From the NCBI RefSeq assembly GCF_001839655.2, contig NZ_CP056087.1, positions 620,001 through 684,000 on the forward strand: a DNA stretch of 64,000 nt, read 5' to 3'. How positions within the stretch are numbered: the stretch's first letter is position 1; each line of letters begins with the position of its first letter. Origin of the DNA: Pseudomonas argentinensis (GTDB lineage Bacteria; Pseudomonadota; Gammaproteobacteria; Pseudomonadales; Pseudomonadaceae). Below, in pieces: positions 1 through 8,374 of this stretch. Under the pieces are notes generated by a model. That model worked only from the letters and a program-made list of their open reading frames with translations. It had not been told where the DNA came from and did not search any database. A program made the translations under genes and the position numbers.

Positions 1-143
1 GCTGGATCAGCACCGATGAGTTCCTGGGTAAACATCTCGGCAGCTGTGCTCAGGCAAGGCAATCAGCCCACGCAGGCAGGCTGTCATTCACTACGAGTCA
101 GCTTGGCCGGATGCGTTGCAGGCAGCCGGCCAAGGTACAGGGA
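1..143. other. Window edge, no gene recognised
   Basis: This stretch lies downstream of the minus-strand deaminase gene that ends at 144. I see no convincing reading frame, RNA or hairpin terminator in it. In related pseudomonads the hydroxyproline cluster continues with a semialdehyde dehydrogenase, which is not visible here and could lie to the left. Confidence 0.4.
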
Positions 144-1091
144 TCAGGCGGCGCTGTTTGCGGCCGACCAGTTGGCGTACCACTGGCGGAACAGCGTGTA
201 TTGCGTCTCGGTGTAGTTACGCTGGGCGTCGCTGAGGGCATCGGTTTGGTTGAAGTGCAGGGCGTATTCCTGATCGCCGCCCAGCACCATCAGATACTTG
301 TAATAGAGAACCAGGTCGCAGCCCTCGTCGAAGGACGACAGCACGTTCAGCGCTTCGGAAAGCTCCAGGGCGCGGCGGCGGGAAACGGCGTCGCCCTTGG
401 CGGCCTGCTTGCTCAGCTCGACCAGTCGCAGCACTTCGCGTGGCAGGGCGTTACCGATACCGGTAATGGCACCAGTGGCGCCGCAATTGACGAAGCCATG
501 CACCACCTGGGTGTCGACCCCGGCCATGAGGATCACCTGATCATCCTGTGAGGTGATGTGCTCGGCGGCGTAGCGCATGTCGGCGGCGCCACCGAATTCC
601 TTGAAGCCGATCAGGTTGGGGTACTTGCGGCGCAGCTTGAAGAACAGCTCGGCGCGGGTCGCGAAGCCGTAGTACGGGCTGTTGTAGATCACCGCCGGAA
701 GCGCTGGCGCCGCTTCGAGGATGGCCGCGAAGTGGGCTTCCTGAGCGGCTGGGGAAGCGCCACGGGACAATACGCGCGGGATGACCATCAGGCCACCGGC
801 GCCGACCTTGGCAGCATGGGCGGCGTGGGAAACCGCTTCACGGCTGTTCACCGCACCGGTGCCGACGATGGTCGGAATCCCGGCAGCGACCAGGCGGGCC
901 ACGCCTTCCTGGCGTTGGGCCTCGGTGAGCAACGGCCAGTCGCCCATGGAGCCGCAGTAGACCACCGCGCTCATGCCGGCCTGGATCAGCTCTTTGCCCT
1001 TGCGCACCAGGGCGTCGAAGTCCGGTTTGCGCTCGGCGGTGCAGGGGGTCATCAGGGCGGGGATGGTGCCGGTGAAAATATTGCTGCTCAT
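144..1091 (-). CDS. lhpC: DapA-family lyase, probable 1-pyrroline-4-hydroxy-2-carboxylate deaminase (LhpC-like)
   Basis: A 315-residue protein of the dihydrodipicolinate synthase/N-acetylneuraminate lyase TIM-barrel family. Lys164 in IGFKEFGG is the expected Schiff-base lysine, and YNSPYYG (about 136-142) carries the catalytic tyrosine region. In the D-hydroxyproline pathway this family removes water and ammonia from 1-pyrroline-4-hydroxy-2-carboxylate to give 2-oxoglutarate semialdehyde, and the neighbouring lhp genes support that role. The start at 1091 is chosen because an AGGAGG box (1099-1104 on the complement) lies 7 nt upstream; the longer in-frame start at 1112 has none. A perfect TTTCGTATACGAAA palindrome sits 30 bp upstream, so the gene is probably its own transcription unit under the GntR repressor encoded at 15347. 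The exact substrate is inferred from context. Confidence 0.82.
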   Translation of the reverse strand: MSSNIFTGTIPALMTPCTAERKPDFDALVRKGKELIQAGMSAVVYCGSMGDWPLLTEAQRQEGVARLVAAGIPTIVGTGAVNSREAVSHAAHAAKVGAGGLMVIPRVLSRGASPAAQEAHFAAILEAAPALPAVIYNSPYYGFATRAELFFKLRRKYPNLIGFKEFGGAADMRYAAEHITSQDDQVILMAGVDTQVVHGFVNCGATGAITGIGNALPREVLRLVELSKQAAKGDAVSRRRALELSEALNVLSSFDEGCDLVLYYKYLMVLGGDQEYALHFNQTDALSDAQRNYTETQYTLFRQWYANWSAANSAA

Positions 1092-1120
1092 GGGTGTGCC
1101 TCCTGGGCGCATTAATATTA

Positions 1121-1134
1121 TTTCGTATACGAAA
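1121..1134. promoter_or_regulatory. GntR/FadR-type operator upstream of lhpC
   Basis: A perfect 14-bp palindrome TTTCGTATACGAAA, 30 bp upstream of the deaminase start codon. It fits the TNGTNNNACNA pattern bound by FadR-subfamily GntR regulators. The same core, TCGTATACGA, occurs at 7346-7355 before the importer gene, and a half-site precedes the gntR gene. Confidence 0.65.
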
Positions 1135-1232
1135 GTGAGAGGCCGTGGTGGGCCGTCTGTTTTCCGTTGTTGGGCGTAACGCCCGGTTCATTGCGCCGGC
1201 GAACCGGCAGTTTCAAGTTTCAATCCGTCTTG

Positions 1233-1441
1233 GAGCCTGTTCACGATCTTTGTTTACCTGAAGCGGCAGCTACAAGGCAGAAGCGCCCGCTCCCAGCGTA
1301 GGGTGGACAACGCTCTTTTTGTCCACCATTGCGCTCGCAGAGCGGTGGACGGATGAAGCGTCGTCCACCCTACGAAAGGCCGCTTTCGCCACTGCGCTGC
1401 CAAAATCGACGAGCCTGGGCTGAAAAATCATGAACAGGCTC
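1233..1441. repeat. Inverted-repeat-bounded element with nested palindrome
   Basis: This 209-bp segment is bounded by GAGCCTGTTCACGAT (1233-1247) and its imperfect inverse ATCATGAACAGGCTC (1427-1441), 14 of 15 matching. It fills the gap between two lhp genes, holds no gene, and encloses the GTAGGGTGG palindrome at 1298-1373. It looks like a small non-autonomous element; no target duplication is clear. Confidence 0.55.
1298..1373. repeat. GTAGGGTGG palindromic repeat, copy 1
   Basis: The outer arms GTAGGGTGGAC (1298-1308) and GTCCACCCTAC (1363-1373) are perfect inverses. Inner arms GTCCACC/GGTGGAC (1321-1327 and 1344-1350) add a second hairpin. A related copy is at 25457-25521. Confidence 0.75.
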
Positions 1442-1455
1442 TTATGAACGGGTCC

Positions 1456-2493
1456 TTACAGCTTCAGCTCCACCGGCCAGGTATCCGACAGGCGATAGCC
1501 CGTTGGCCAGGGGTCGCTCGGGTCGAGCAGGTGCTGGTGAGTACCGGTGATCCACGCCCGGCCGGATAGGCAGGGGTAGATCGCCGGACGACCGGCCACG
1601 TCGGTGAGTGAGTCGATGCGGCAGTGGAATTCGGAGCCGATGATCGAGCGGCCGATAAAGCGTTCGCCCACCGCCAGCTGACCTTTGGCGTGCATGACCG
1701 CCATGCGCGCCGAGCAACCAGTGCCGCAGGGCGAGCGGTCGATCTTGCCGGGGCGGATGACCACCGCGTTGGCGCCGGTGGCGATGCCGTTCTCGTGCAC
1801 CACTGGCGCGGCGATCTGGCAGAAGGAGATATGGCTCCAGTCCGGGTTCAGCGGATGCTGAAAACCGAGCTGCTCATTGGCGGCCTTGGTGATGCGCAGG
1901 CCTATGGCAACGAGATCGGCCGCTTCATCGGCCTGAATGGCGAAACCCAGGTGGCGTGCGTCAGCGATCACGAAGCTGTCGCCGCCGTAAGCGGTATCGA
2001 CCTGCAGCGAACCCAGGCCTTCGACCTCGATCCAGGCGTCGAGCTTGTCGGCAAACGACGGTACGTTCTTCACCTCGACGCGCTTGGCCTTGCCGTCGCG
2101 GCAGTCGGCGACCACTTCCACCAGGCCGCCGGGCGCCTCCAGAGTCAGGAAGGTCTGCGGTTCGGTCATCGGCAGGATGCCACTGTCGAGCAGCACGGTG
2201 GCCACGCACAGCGAATTGGAACCGGACATCGGCGGTACATCGGCCGGCTCCATGATGATCCAGCCCATCTGCGCCTTGGGGTTCTTTGCCGGCACCAGCA
2301 GGTTGACGTGACGGAACACGCCACCGCGCGGTTCGTTGAGCACGAAGTTGCGTAGAAAGTCGTCCTGTTCGATCCAGCGCGACTGCTGCCACAGGGTATC
2401 GCCAGGCGGTGGCGCGACGCCGCCGACGATGACGTCGCCGACCTCGCCTTCGGCATGGCAGCTGACCACATGAATGACCTTGTTGGAGCGCAC
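1456..2493 (-). CDS. Proline racemase superfamily protein, Ser/Cys type
   Basis: A 345-residue member of the proline racemase/hydroxyproline epimerase fold. The first catalytic position reads PPMSGSN, with Ser90 replacing the usual Cys of MCGH. The second, [13 protein letters not shown], keeps Cys256. True proline racemases and 4-hydroxyproline epimerases usually have two cysteines, and trans-3-hydroxyproline dehydratases change the second to Thr, so this is a separate Ser/Cys subgroup. It is the last gene of the importer operon, 12 bp after the ATPase gene, which fits a hydroxyproline isomer as substrate. The start is GTG at 2493 with a GAGGG-like site upstream. The window also encodes a Cys/Cys homologue, lhpA, so the two probably act on different isomers. 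Activity is inferred only. Confidence 0.72.
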   Translation of the reverse strand: MRSNKVIHVVSCHAEGEVGDVIVGGVAPPPGDTLWQQSRWIEQDDFLRNFVLNEPRGGVFRHVNLLVPAKNPKAQMGWIIMEPADVPPMSGSNSLCVATVLLDSGILPMTEPQTFLTLEAPGGLVEVVADCRDGKAKRVEVKNVPSFADKLDAWIEVEGLGSLQVDTAYGGDSFVIADARHLGFAIQADEAADLVAIGLRITKAANEQLGFQHPLNPDWSHISFCQIAAPVVHENGIATGANAVVIRPGKIDRSPCGTGCSARMAVMHAKGQLAVGERFIGRSIIGSEFHCRIDSLTDVAGRPAIYPCLSGRAWITGTHQHLLDPSDPWPTGYRLSDTWPVELKL

Positions 2494-2505
2494 GGTGCAG
2501 CCCTC

Positions 2506-3228
2506 TTAATGAACCGATTTGAGGAAGTCGGCGGTTTCCGGCTTCTGCGGGTTGCCGAGCACCTGCTCGGGCGCGCCGATCTCGTGCACCAGGCCGTGGC
2601 GGAAGAACGCCACACGGTCGGACACGTCACGGGCGAAGCGGATTTCGTGGGTCACCAGCACCATGGTCATGCCGTCTTCGGCAAGCATGCGCATGGTGTC
2701 GAGCACCTCGCCGACCAGTTGCGGGTCGAGGGCGCTGGTGGCCTCGTCGAACAGCATGTAATCGGGGCTCATGGCCAGGGCGCGGGCAATCGCCATGCGC
2801 TGCTGCTGGCCGCCGGAGAGCTTGCCGGGGAACACCTTGAGCTTGTCGGCCAGGCCCACGTGGGTGAGCTGCTGCACGGCGATGGCCTCGGCTTCCTGCT
2901 TGCTCAGGCCGAGCACCTTGCGCGGCGCCAGCATGACGTTCTCCAGCACGGTCAGGTGCGGGAAGGCGTTCCACTGCTGGAACACGATGCCGATCTTCTG
3001 GCGCAGCTTGTTGATATCGGTGCCCGGCGCATGCACCTCGGTGCCGTCGACGCGGATGCTGCCGCTCTTGATCGACTCCAGGCCGTTGATGCACATCAGC
3101 AGGGTCGACTTGCCAGAGCCGGAGCCGCCGATGATCGACACCACTTCGCCCTTGTTGACGGTCAGGCTGACGCCCTTGATCACATCCAGGCTGCCGAAGG
3201 ATTTGTGTACGTTGTCGATCTCAATCAT
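2506..3228 (-). CDS. Polar amino acid ABC transporter ATP-binding protein
   Basis: A 240-residue ATPase that powers the importer encoded around it. Walker A is GGSGSGKST (about 34-42), the signature is LSGGQQQR, and Walker B with the catalytic carboxylate is YMLFDEATSALD. The start at 3228 (MIEIDNVHKSF) is preferred to 3258 because the family begins at this point. It overlaps the upstream permease gene by 8 bp, so translation is probably coupled. The order binding protein, lhpI, two permeases, ATPase, racemase-like enzyme makes this the likely hydroxyproline uptake system, as in the equivalent P. aeruginosa cluster. Confidence 0.9.
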   Translation of the reverse strand: MIEIDNVHKSFGSLDVIKGVSLTVNKGEVVSIIGGSGSGKSTLLMCINGLESIKSGSIRVDGTEVHAPGTDINKLRQKIGIVFQQWNAFPHLTVLENVMLAPRKVLGLSKQEAEAIAVQQLTHVGLADKLKVFPGKLSGGQQQRMAIARALAMSPDYMLFDEATSALDPQLVGEVLDTMRMLAEDGMTMVLVTHEIRFARDVSDRVAFFRHGLVHEIGAPEQVLGNPQKPETADFLKSVH

Positions 3229-3871
3229 TTTCCTGCCACCTTCTTTCCAGCCGGGCACCCAGTTGGGCGACCACCAGGCTCATGACGTAGTAGATGAGGC
3301 CGGCGATGCACAGCACCAGCAGCGGCTCTTGAATGCGCGTGACGATGGTTTGCGAGGCGCGCAGCAGCTCGACGATGCCGATCCACATCACCAGCGCGGT
3401 GTCCTTCATCACCCCGAGCACCAGGTTCAGCCAGCCGGGGAAGGCCACCCGGGTAGCCATTGGCAGCACGATGTAGCGCAGGTCCTGCAGGTAGCTCAGG
3501 CCCAGCGAGCGGCTGGCGCGGCGCAGGGTGAAGGGCACCGACAGCACGCCGCTGCGCACGATCTCGGTGAAGTAGGCGGCGGCGTAGATACCCAGCACGA
3601 TGCAGCCTACCGCGAAGGCGCTGATGTCGATGCCGGCGATGCTCTTGAACGAGTTGAACAGCACGAACTGGATGAGCAGTGGCACGCTGCGAAACACGTC
3701 GAGCACCCAGGCCAGCGGCAAAGTGGCGCGCGGCAGCAGGGCGCGCAGCAGGCCGAACAGCAGGCCGGCGAAAGAGCCCAGCAGGATGGCCCAGAAGGTC
3801 AGTTGCAAGGTGACCCAGGCACCGTCGAGCAGGTAGAGGAAATCGTTCCAGGTGAAGCTGGTATCGAACAT
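3221..3871 (-). CDS. Amino acid ABC transporter permease (HisM/HisQ family)
   Basis: A 216-residue inner-membrane permease with about five hydrophobic segments and a typical EAA loop (RRASRSLGLSYLQDLRYIVLP, about residues 115-135). The start at 3871 (MFDTSFTW) has a GAGGAAG box just upstream and lies 10 bp after the other permease gene stops. It probably pairs with the permease at 3882-4547 as a heterodimer. Its own stop overlaps the ATPase start. Confidence 0.88.
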   Translation of the reverse strand: MFDTSFTWNDFLYLLDGAWVTLQLTFWAILLGSFAGLLFGLLRALLPRATLPLAWVLDVFRSVPLLIQFVLFNSFKSIAGIDISAFAVGCIVLGIYAAAYFTEIVRSGVLSVPFTLRRASRSLGLSYLQDLRYIVLPMATRVAFPGWLNLVLGVMKDTALVMWIGIVELLRASQTIVTRIQEPLLVLCIAGLIYYVMSLVVAQLGARLERRWQEND

Positions 3872-3881
3872 GTGTGCTTCC

Positions 3882-4547
3882 TCAGTAACGGAACAGGCGC
3901 CAGGCCAGCAGCCGGGCAACCGCCACGATCGCCTTGGCGATCAGGTAATACAGCACCGCCGCGATGGCGAAGAACTCGAAGGTGCGGAAGGTCTTGACGT
4001 TGTAGTCCTGGGTGACGCCGGTGAGGTCGTTGTTGAGGCCGACGATCACTCCCAGTGAGGTCATCAGCACGGCCCAGACCATCTGGTTGGTCAGCGGGTA
4101 GAAGACGATGCGCAGCAGCTGCGGCACGACGATCATCCGGTAGGCCTGGAAGGCGCTCATGCCCAGCGAGCGGGCGGCACGCACCTGGGTGCCGGGCACG
4201 GCCTTGAGACCACCGCGGAAGTTTTCCGCCAGGTAGCCAGCGTTGTTGAAGGTGATGCCGGCCAGCAGCGCGACCCAGGAGCTGACGTGCCAGCCCATCG
4301 AGCCCAGGCCGAAGTAGAGGATATAGATCTGGAACAGCGACGGCGTGTTGCGCGCGATGGATACCCAGGTGTTGGCAAAGCCTCGGGCCACGGGGTGCTT
4401 CAGCTCACGCATCACCGTCAGGGCGAGGGCGATGAGCACCCCGAAGATCATCGACAGGGCGGCTGTCTCGAAGGTTATCCAGGCGCCGGCGAGCATGTCG
4501 GGCAGCGCCTTGAATGCCTGGCGCCAATGGAAGGTGTAATCAAACAT
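3882..4547 (-). CDS. Amino acid ABC transporter permease (HisM/HisQ family)
   Basis: A 221-residue membrane permease with the EAA-type loop AARSLGMSAFQAYRMIVVPQ. The start at 4547 (MFDYTFHWRQAF) overlaps the end of the upstream aconitase-X gene by 8 bp (ATGTTTGA), so the longer frame starting at 4625 is unlikely. Its N-terminus resembles that of the sister permease (MFDTSFTW), which suggests an old duplication. It is part of the presumed hydroxyproline importer. Confidence 0.88.
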   Translation of the reverse strand: MFDYTFHWRQAFKALPDMLAGAWITFETAALSMIFGVLIALALTVMRELKHPVARGFANTWVSIARNTPSLFQIYILYFGLGSMGWHVSSWVALLAGITFNNAGYLAENFRGGLKAVPGTQVRAARSLGMSAFQAYRMIVVPQLLRIVFYPLTNQMVWAVLMTSLGVIVGLNNDLTGVTQDYNVKTFRTFEFFAIAAVLYYLIAKAIVAVARLLAWRLFRY

Positions 4548-6348
4548 GCGCGGGGTTCTCCACAGGGGAAGCCGGTTGCAGCCAGCACGGCAGACGGCCA
4601 CTGGCTTGGCCCGAACAGGCGGCATCGACGCACTCGGCCAGGCTGGCGAAGTGCACCGAACGGCCGACCAGCCCTGGCGCGTAATGGGCGTATTTGCCCG
4701 AGTTGGTCATCAGGGTGCGGCAGCCCGTGGGCACCACGGGCTCGCCGAGCATGCACCAGCAGGTGTCGGTCACCAGGGTTGCGCCGAAGGCTTCCAGCAC
4801 GGTGAGGTAACCGGCCACGCGGGCCTGCTCGTGAATCGCCCGACCACAGGTGATCACCAGGCTTACCCCAGCGTGCTTGCTGCGGCCTGCGCACAGTTCG
4901 GCGAGGCGGGCGAATTCGCTGAGCGAGAAATGCGGATTGCCGAGGGCGATCAGCCCCACCTCGGTGTCATTGGCGCTATTGAGTTCGTCCCAGCTACGGC
5001 GCAGATCGGCGAGGGCGACCCGCTCGGTAGGCGCCCGCTGACTACTGTGGATAACTTGTTCCGGATCCAGGGCTTCCGGGGTAACACCGGCGATATGGAA
5101 CAGCGGTGCTGCCGAGCTGGTGGCGAAGGCAGCGCCAAAGGCCCTGAGATCGTCCAGGCTCGGCTGGGTCCTTTCCAGGCCGAGTACCAGCGGAATATGG
5201 CTGCCGCAAAGCAGGCCGACGTGGTAACCGAGCAGCGGGTAGAAGGCATCGTCCAGCTCGGCAAGTTCGGGCAACTCGATCTGCAGGCTGGCCATGCGCT
5301 GCTCGTCGAGGTGGCAACCGACTTTTGGCGCACGGCCGGTGAGGGCGATGCAGATATCCAGATAATCCGGATACTTCAGGGTGCGCGCGCCAAGCACGCT
5401 GTTGGCGTACACCACCGCATTGGATTCGGCCCAGACGATCTGCTCGCCCTCGGCTGGCGCGCTGTCCAGCAGGTAGGGCGCGCAGGTGAAACTGAGCTGC
5501 GCACCCATGGCCATGTAGGCATCGCCGAGTGCACTGGCCGGCTCGCCGAATGTGGCGTCGATGCCCAGGGCGCGCCAGCGGCGTTGGTCCACGGAAATCG
5601 AGTTGAGGGTGGTCGGCACGCGCACCCTGGCTCCCCAGGCCACCAGTTGCTCGGCGAAGCGCAGGCTGGCCGGACCGGTATAGATGCAGCCGTCGATATG
5701 CGCCTGGGTGACATCCAGCAATTCGCTGGCGCCCTGCAGATCGGCCATGCGCAGCACCAGCTGCATGGCCACCTGGGCAGCCTTGCCGTGGCGGCCATCG
5801 AGCAATGCACGGTCGCTTTCGCCCAGTTGCAGGGCGCTGGCGAATGGCGGCTGGTGTAGTGAGGTAATGCCAGTCGGCTTGGCATCGGCAGGCCGCTGTG
5901 GATAAAGCTGCAGCCGCTCACCGTCGAGGCGGGCGTAAGCCTTGCCACGCAAGCGAGTGAAGGCTTCATGGCCAATGCACAGTACGGCGATGGAACGCTG
6001 GAACAGCAGCTCGGCCACCAGCACGCCGAGGGTGAGGATCTCGTCGGCCTCGGCGAGCACCAGGGCGCAGGGCGCGTGCTCGCCGCTGAGCAGCTCCATC
6101 ATCACGCTGCTGCCGGTGCAGGAACCGCGACCGCTGGGAATGGCCAGCACGCGGCCCGTCAGCTTCTGGCCACTGAGCGGATGATGGCGGTCGATCACCT
6201 CGCCCGTGAACGGATCGACGCCGCCCCAGAAGCTCAGGCCCATCTCGGCGAACAGCAGCTCACCCTCGGCACGCCCGACGATCAGGCTGCGACCCTGGAG
6301 GGTGCAGGCTGGCGAGTCGGCCGAGGCGTGGTCAGCAACTGTTGGCAT
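4540..6348 (-). CDS. lhpI: Aconitase X family, probable cis-3-hydroxy-L-proline dehydratase (single-chain)
   Basis: A 602-residue protein joining the two aconitase-X modules. The N-terminal part (about 15-145) is the small swivelling domain, with RVLAIPSGRGSCTGSSVMMELL. The rest is the large catalytic domain, with GPASLRFAEQLVAWGARVRVPTTLN and CGRAIHEQ. Aconitase X proteins have been shown to include cis-3-hydroxy-L-proline dehydratases, which make 1-pyrroline-2-carboxylate. Its position between importer genes fits this. The start at 6348 (MPTVADHAS) has a GGAG site 7 nt upstream; the extra 36 residues of the longer frame are Arg-rich and unlikely. It overlaps the following permease gene by 8 bp. 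Another aconitase-X activity, such as mevalonate 5-phosphate dehydratase, is improbable here. Confidence 0.8.
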   Translation of the reverse strand: MPTVADHASADSPACTLQGRSLIVGRAEGELLFAEMGLSFWGGVDPFTGEVIDRHHPLSGQKLTGRVLAIPSGRGSCTGSSVMMELLSGEHAPCALVLAEADEILTLGVLVAELLFQRSIAVLCIGHEAFTRLRGKAYARLDGERLQLYPQRPADAKPTGITSLHQPPFASALQLGESDRALLDGRHGKAAQVAMQLVLRMADLQGASELLDVTQAHIDGCIYTGPASLRFAEQLVAWGARVRVPTTLNSISVDQRRWRALGIDATFGEPASALGDAYMAMGAQLSFTCAPYLLDSAPAEGEQIVWAESNAVVYANSVLGARTLKYPDYLDICIALTGRAPKVGCHLDEQRMASLQIELPELAELDDAFYPLLGYHVGLLCGSHIPLVLGLERTQPSLDDLRAFGAAFATSSAAPLFHIAGVTPEALDPEQVIHSSQRAPTERVALADLRRSWDELNSANDTEVGLIALGNPHFSLSEFARLAELCAGRSKHAGVSLVITCGRAIHEQARVAGYLTVLEAFGATLVTDTCWCMLGEPVVPTGCRTLMTNSGKYAHYAPGLVGRSVHFASLAECVDAACSGQASGRLPCWLQPASPVENPAHV

Positions 6349-6486
6349 CGATGGCTCCAGGCGTTGATAGGAAGCCCGGCGCCATGGGGCGCGCGAGCGT
6401 GAAATCGTGGGTGTGCAGGTACGCAAACCTAGGGCGGGCTGGGCGTGCTGCCGCATGCCCTTCCACGGGTTACAGATGGTTGCTAA

Positions 6487-7305
6487 TCAGTAGTACACGC
6501 CCGGCACGGTCAGGTTGGCCGGTTTGATTTCGTCGCCGACCCACTTCTTCCACAGCTCGTCGTAACGGCCACTGCGGACCTGCTGATTGACGAACAGATT
6601 GAGGTAGTTGATCAGGCCGTACTCGTCGCGCTTGGCGGCCAGGGACACGTAGTCGACGACGTAAGGCGCATCACCGACCACTTTCAGGCCCTTGTACTTG
6701 CCGGACTTGAGGGTGGCGGCTGCCACGGTGTTGGTGACCACGGTGGCGGCAATGTGGCCCTGAGCGACGGCGAGAATGGTGTCGTTCTGCGACTGATAGG
6801 CACGGAAGCTACCGCCGCCCCAGGCTTTCACGTCCTTCTCCAGTGCAATGGCCTCGTAGGTACCGCTGGTGTTACCCACGGCTTTGCCCTTGAGGTCTTC
6901 GTAGCTGCTGATACCGGTGTCTTCGCGGGTCAGTACCACCATCTGGAAGGCGAAATAAGGCACGGTCATGCCTACGGTCTTGGCGCGCTCCAGGGTGTCG
7001 GAGGTGGAGGCGACGATCACGTCGGCGCGGCCGGAAACCAGCGCCGGGATACGATCCGGGAATGGCGTTTCCACCACTTCGGCCTCTACGCCAAGCACTT
7101 TCGCCAGGTCGTTGCAGTAGTCGACGTCGAAGCCGACGGGCTGGTTCTTGTCGTCGCGCGAGCCCATGGGTGGGAAGTCCAGGGTTACCGCGCAGCGGAG
7201 CTTGCCGGACTCGATGATCGAGTCGAGTTTGTCGGCGTGAGCGGTGCCGATCAGGGTGGTGCTGAGTACTGCGCTGAGGGCTACGGCAAAAGCGGGGTTT
7301 TTCAT
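6487..7305 (-). CDS. Periplasmic amino acid-binding protein of the hydroxyproline-cluster ABC importer
   Basis: A 272-residue family 3 solute-binding protein. A Sec signal peptide (about 1-24, ending GTAHA) precedes DKLDSIIESGKLRCAVTLDFPPMG. The family hallmark GFDVDYCNDLAKVLG and the EVVETPFPDRIPALVSGRADVI segment are present. It is the first gene of the transport operon and is followed after a 138-bp gap by lhpI. A TCGTATACGA operator lies 41 bp upstream of the start codon. The ligand (hydroxyproline or an isomer) is inferred from the gene neighbourhood. Confidence 0.88.
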   Translation of the reverse strand: MKNPAFAVALSAVLSTTLIGTAHADKLDSIIESGKLRCAVTLDFPPMGSRDDKNQPVGFDVDYCNDLAKVLGVEAEVVETPFPDRIPALVSGRADVIVASTSDTLERAKTVGMTVPYFAFQMVVLTREDTGISSYEDLKGKAVGNTSGTYEAIALEKDVKAWGGGSFRAYQSQNDTILAVAQGHIAATVVTNTVAAATLKSGKYKGLKVVGDAPYVVDYVSLAAKRDEYGLINYLNLFVNQQVRSGRYDELWKKWVGDEIKPANLTVPGVYY

Positions 7306-7345
7306 AGGAGCCTCGAAACGGTGCAGACAATCGTTATAGGAGATT

Positions 7346-7355
7346 TCGTATACGA
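7346..7355. promoter_or_regulatory. GntR/FadR-type operator upstream of the hydroxyproline importer operon
   Basis: The core palindrome TCGTATACGA lies 41 bp upstream of the binding-protein start, embedded in AT-rich DNA (7341-7365) likely to contain the promoter. It matches the core of the lhpC operator at 1121-1134 exactly. Confidence 0.62.
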
Positions 7356-7526
7356 TATTTTATATGCAACCGCTGTGCCTGTTCTGCGGCGCGATGCTGC
7401 AGGCCGCGCGCAGTGGCGGATCGATAGGAAATGAGGGGCAAACGGGCAGTCATGAGCGCAGACGGGGTGTTACAAATGGGAGCGACAGCTGCCCGCTGCC
7501 GCACTGGTTCGGAACACCCGGCGGTA

Positions 7527-8276
7527 TCAGCCGGCGTGCGATTGACGGAATTGGCTAGGCGTCAGCCCGGTAAGTGCACGGAACTGGCGGCTGAAGGCGC
7601 TGTGGTCGGTGTAGCCGCAGCGCAGGGCGATCTCGGTGATCGGCAGATCCTGCAGCAGCAGGCGGCTGGCTTCGCCGAGGCGCGCCTTATGAATCATCTG
7701 CCGCGGGGTGAGCTGAAAGATGCGCTTGCAGTGGCGTTCCAGCTGCGCCACTGACAGCCCGGCCAGCTCGGTGAGCTCGGCCAGGCTGATCGGCCGGGCG
7801 AAGTGCTCGCGGATATGGGCATCCACCGCCGCCAGCTTCGGGTACGCCGGATGGGCGGACTGCGGCAACTGCACATCGCGGGAAATACCCGCCAGGCCGA
7901 TGATCTCGCCTGCCGGGTTGCGCAGCGCCAGCTTGTGGGTCAGGCACCATACCGGCTGGTTGCCGTAATAGAGGTGCAATTCCAGCTGGTCGTCGAGCTG
8001 GCTGCCGTCTTCGAGCACCCGCCGATCCTGCGCCGTGTAGGAAGGGCCGAAGCTAGCCGGAAACACCTGTTCGGCCGTCATGCCCAGCAGGCTCTGCTTG
8101 TTCCTGACGCCCAGGCGCTGCACCAGGGTCTGATTGACCAGCGCATAGCGGGTCGCGGTGTCCTTGACGAAGAACACTGCCTCGGGCATCGCATCGAGCA
8201 GCGGTTCGATCTGCCGCAAGGTGTCGACCACGGTGGGCAAGTCGTTATGGGGCGAGTGGGGCAGCAGGCTGTGCAT
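7527..8276 (-). CDS. lhpR: PAS domain-AraC family transcriptional regulator (LhpR-like)
   Basis: A 249-residue regulator. A PAS domain fills about 20-135 (AMPEAVFFVKDTATRYALVN, then GEIIGLAGISRDV). An AraC/XylS double helix-turn-helix fills about 150-249, with the family motif CGYTDHSAFSRQFRALTGLTP split over its usual positions. It lies directly upstream of the importer operon on the same strand, with a 220-bp gap. The equivalent gene in P. aeruginosa is LhpR, an activator of hydroxyproline catabolism. The PAS domain may sense a pathway intermediate. The name rests on family and position. Confidence 0.75.
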   Translation of the reverse strand: MHSLLPHSPHNDLPTVVDTLRQIEPLLDAMPEAVFFVKDTATRYALVNQTLVQRLGVRNKQSLLGMTAEQVFPASFGPSYTAQDRRVLEDGSQLDDQLELHLYYGNQPVWCLTHKLALRNPAGEIIGLAGISRDVQLPQSAHPAYPKLAAVDAHIREHFARPISLAELTELAGLSVAQLERHCKRIFQLTPRQMIHKARLGEASRLLLQDLPITEIALRCGYTDHSAFSRQFRALTGLTPSQFRQSHAG

Positions 8277-8374
8277 GGGGGTCAGATGGGGAGTGGGAGA
8301 GTACGCAGACTACCGCACGCCGAGGCCTAGTGGGTCTAACGACTGGAGATCAGGAGCCGTGGGCGCAAACGCCA

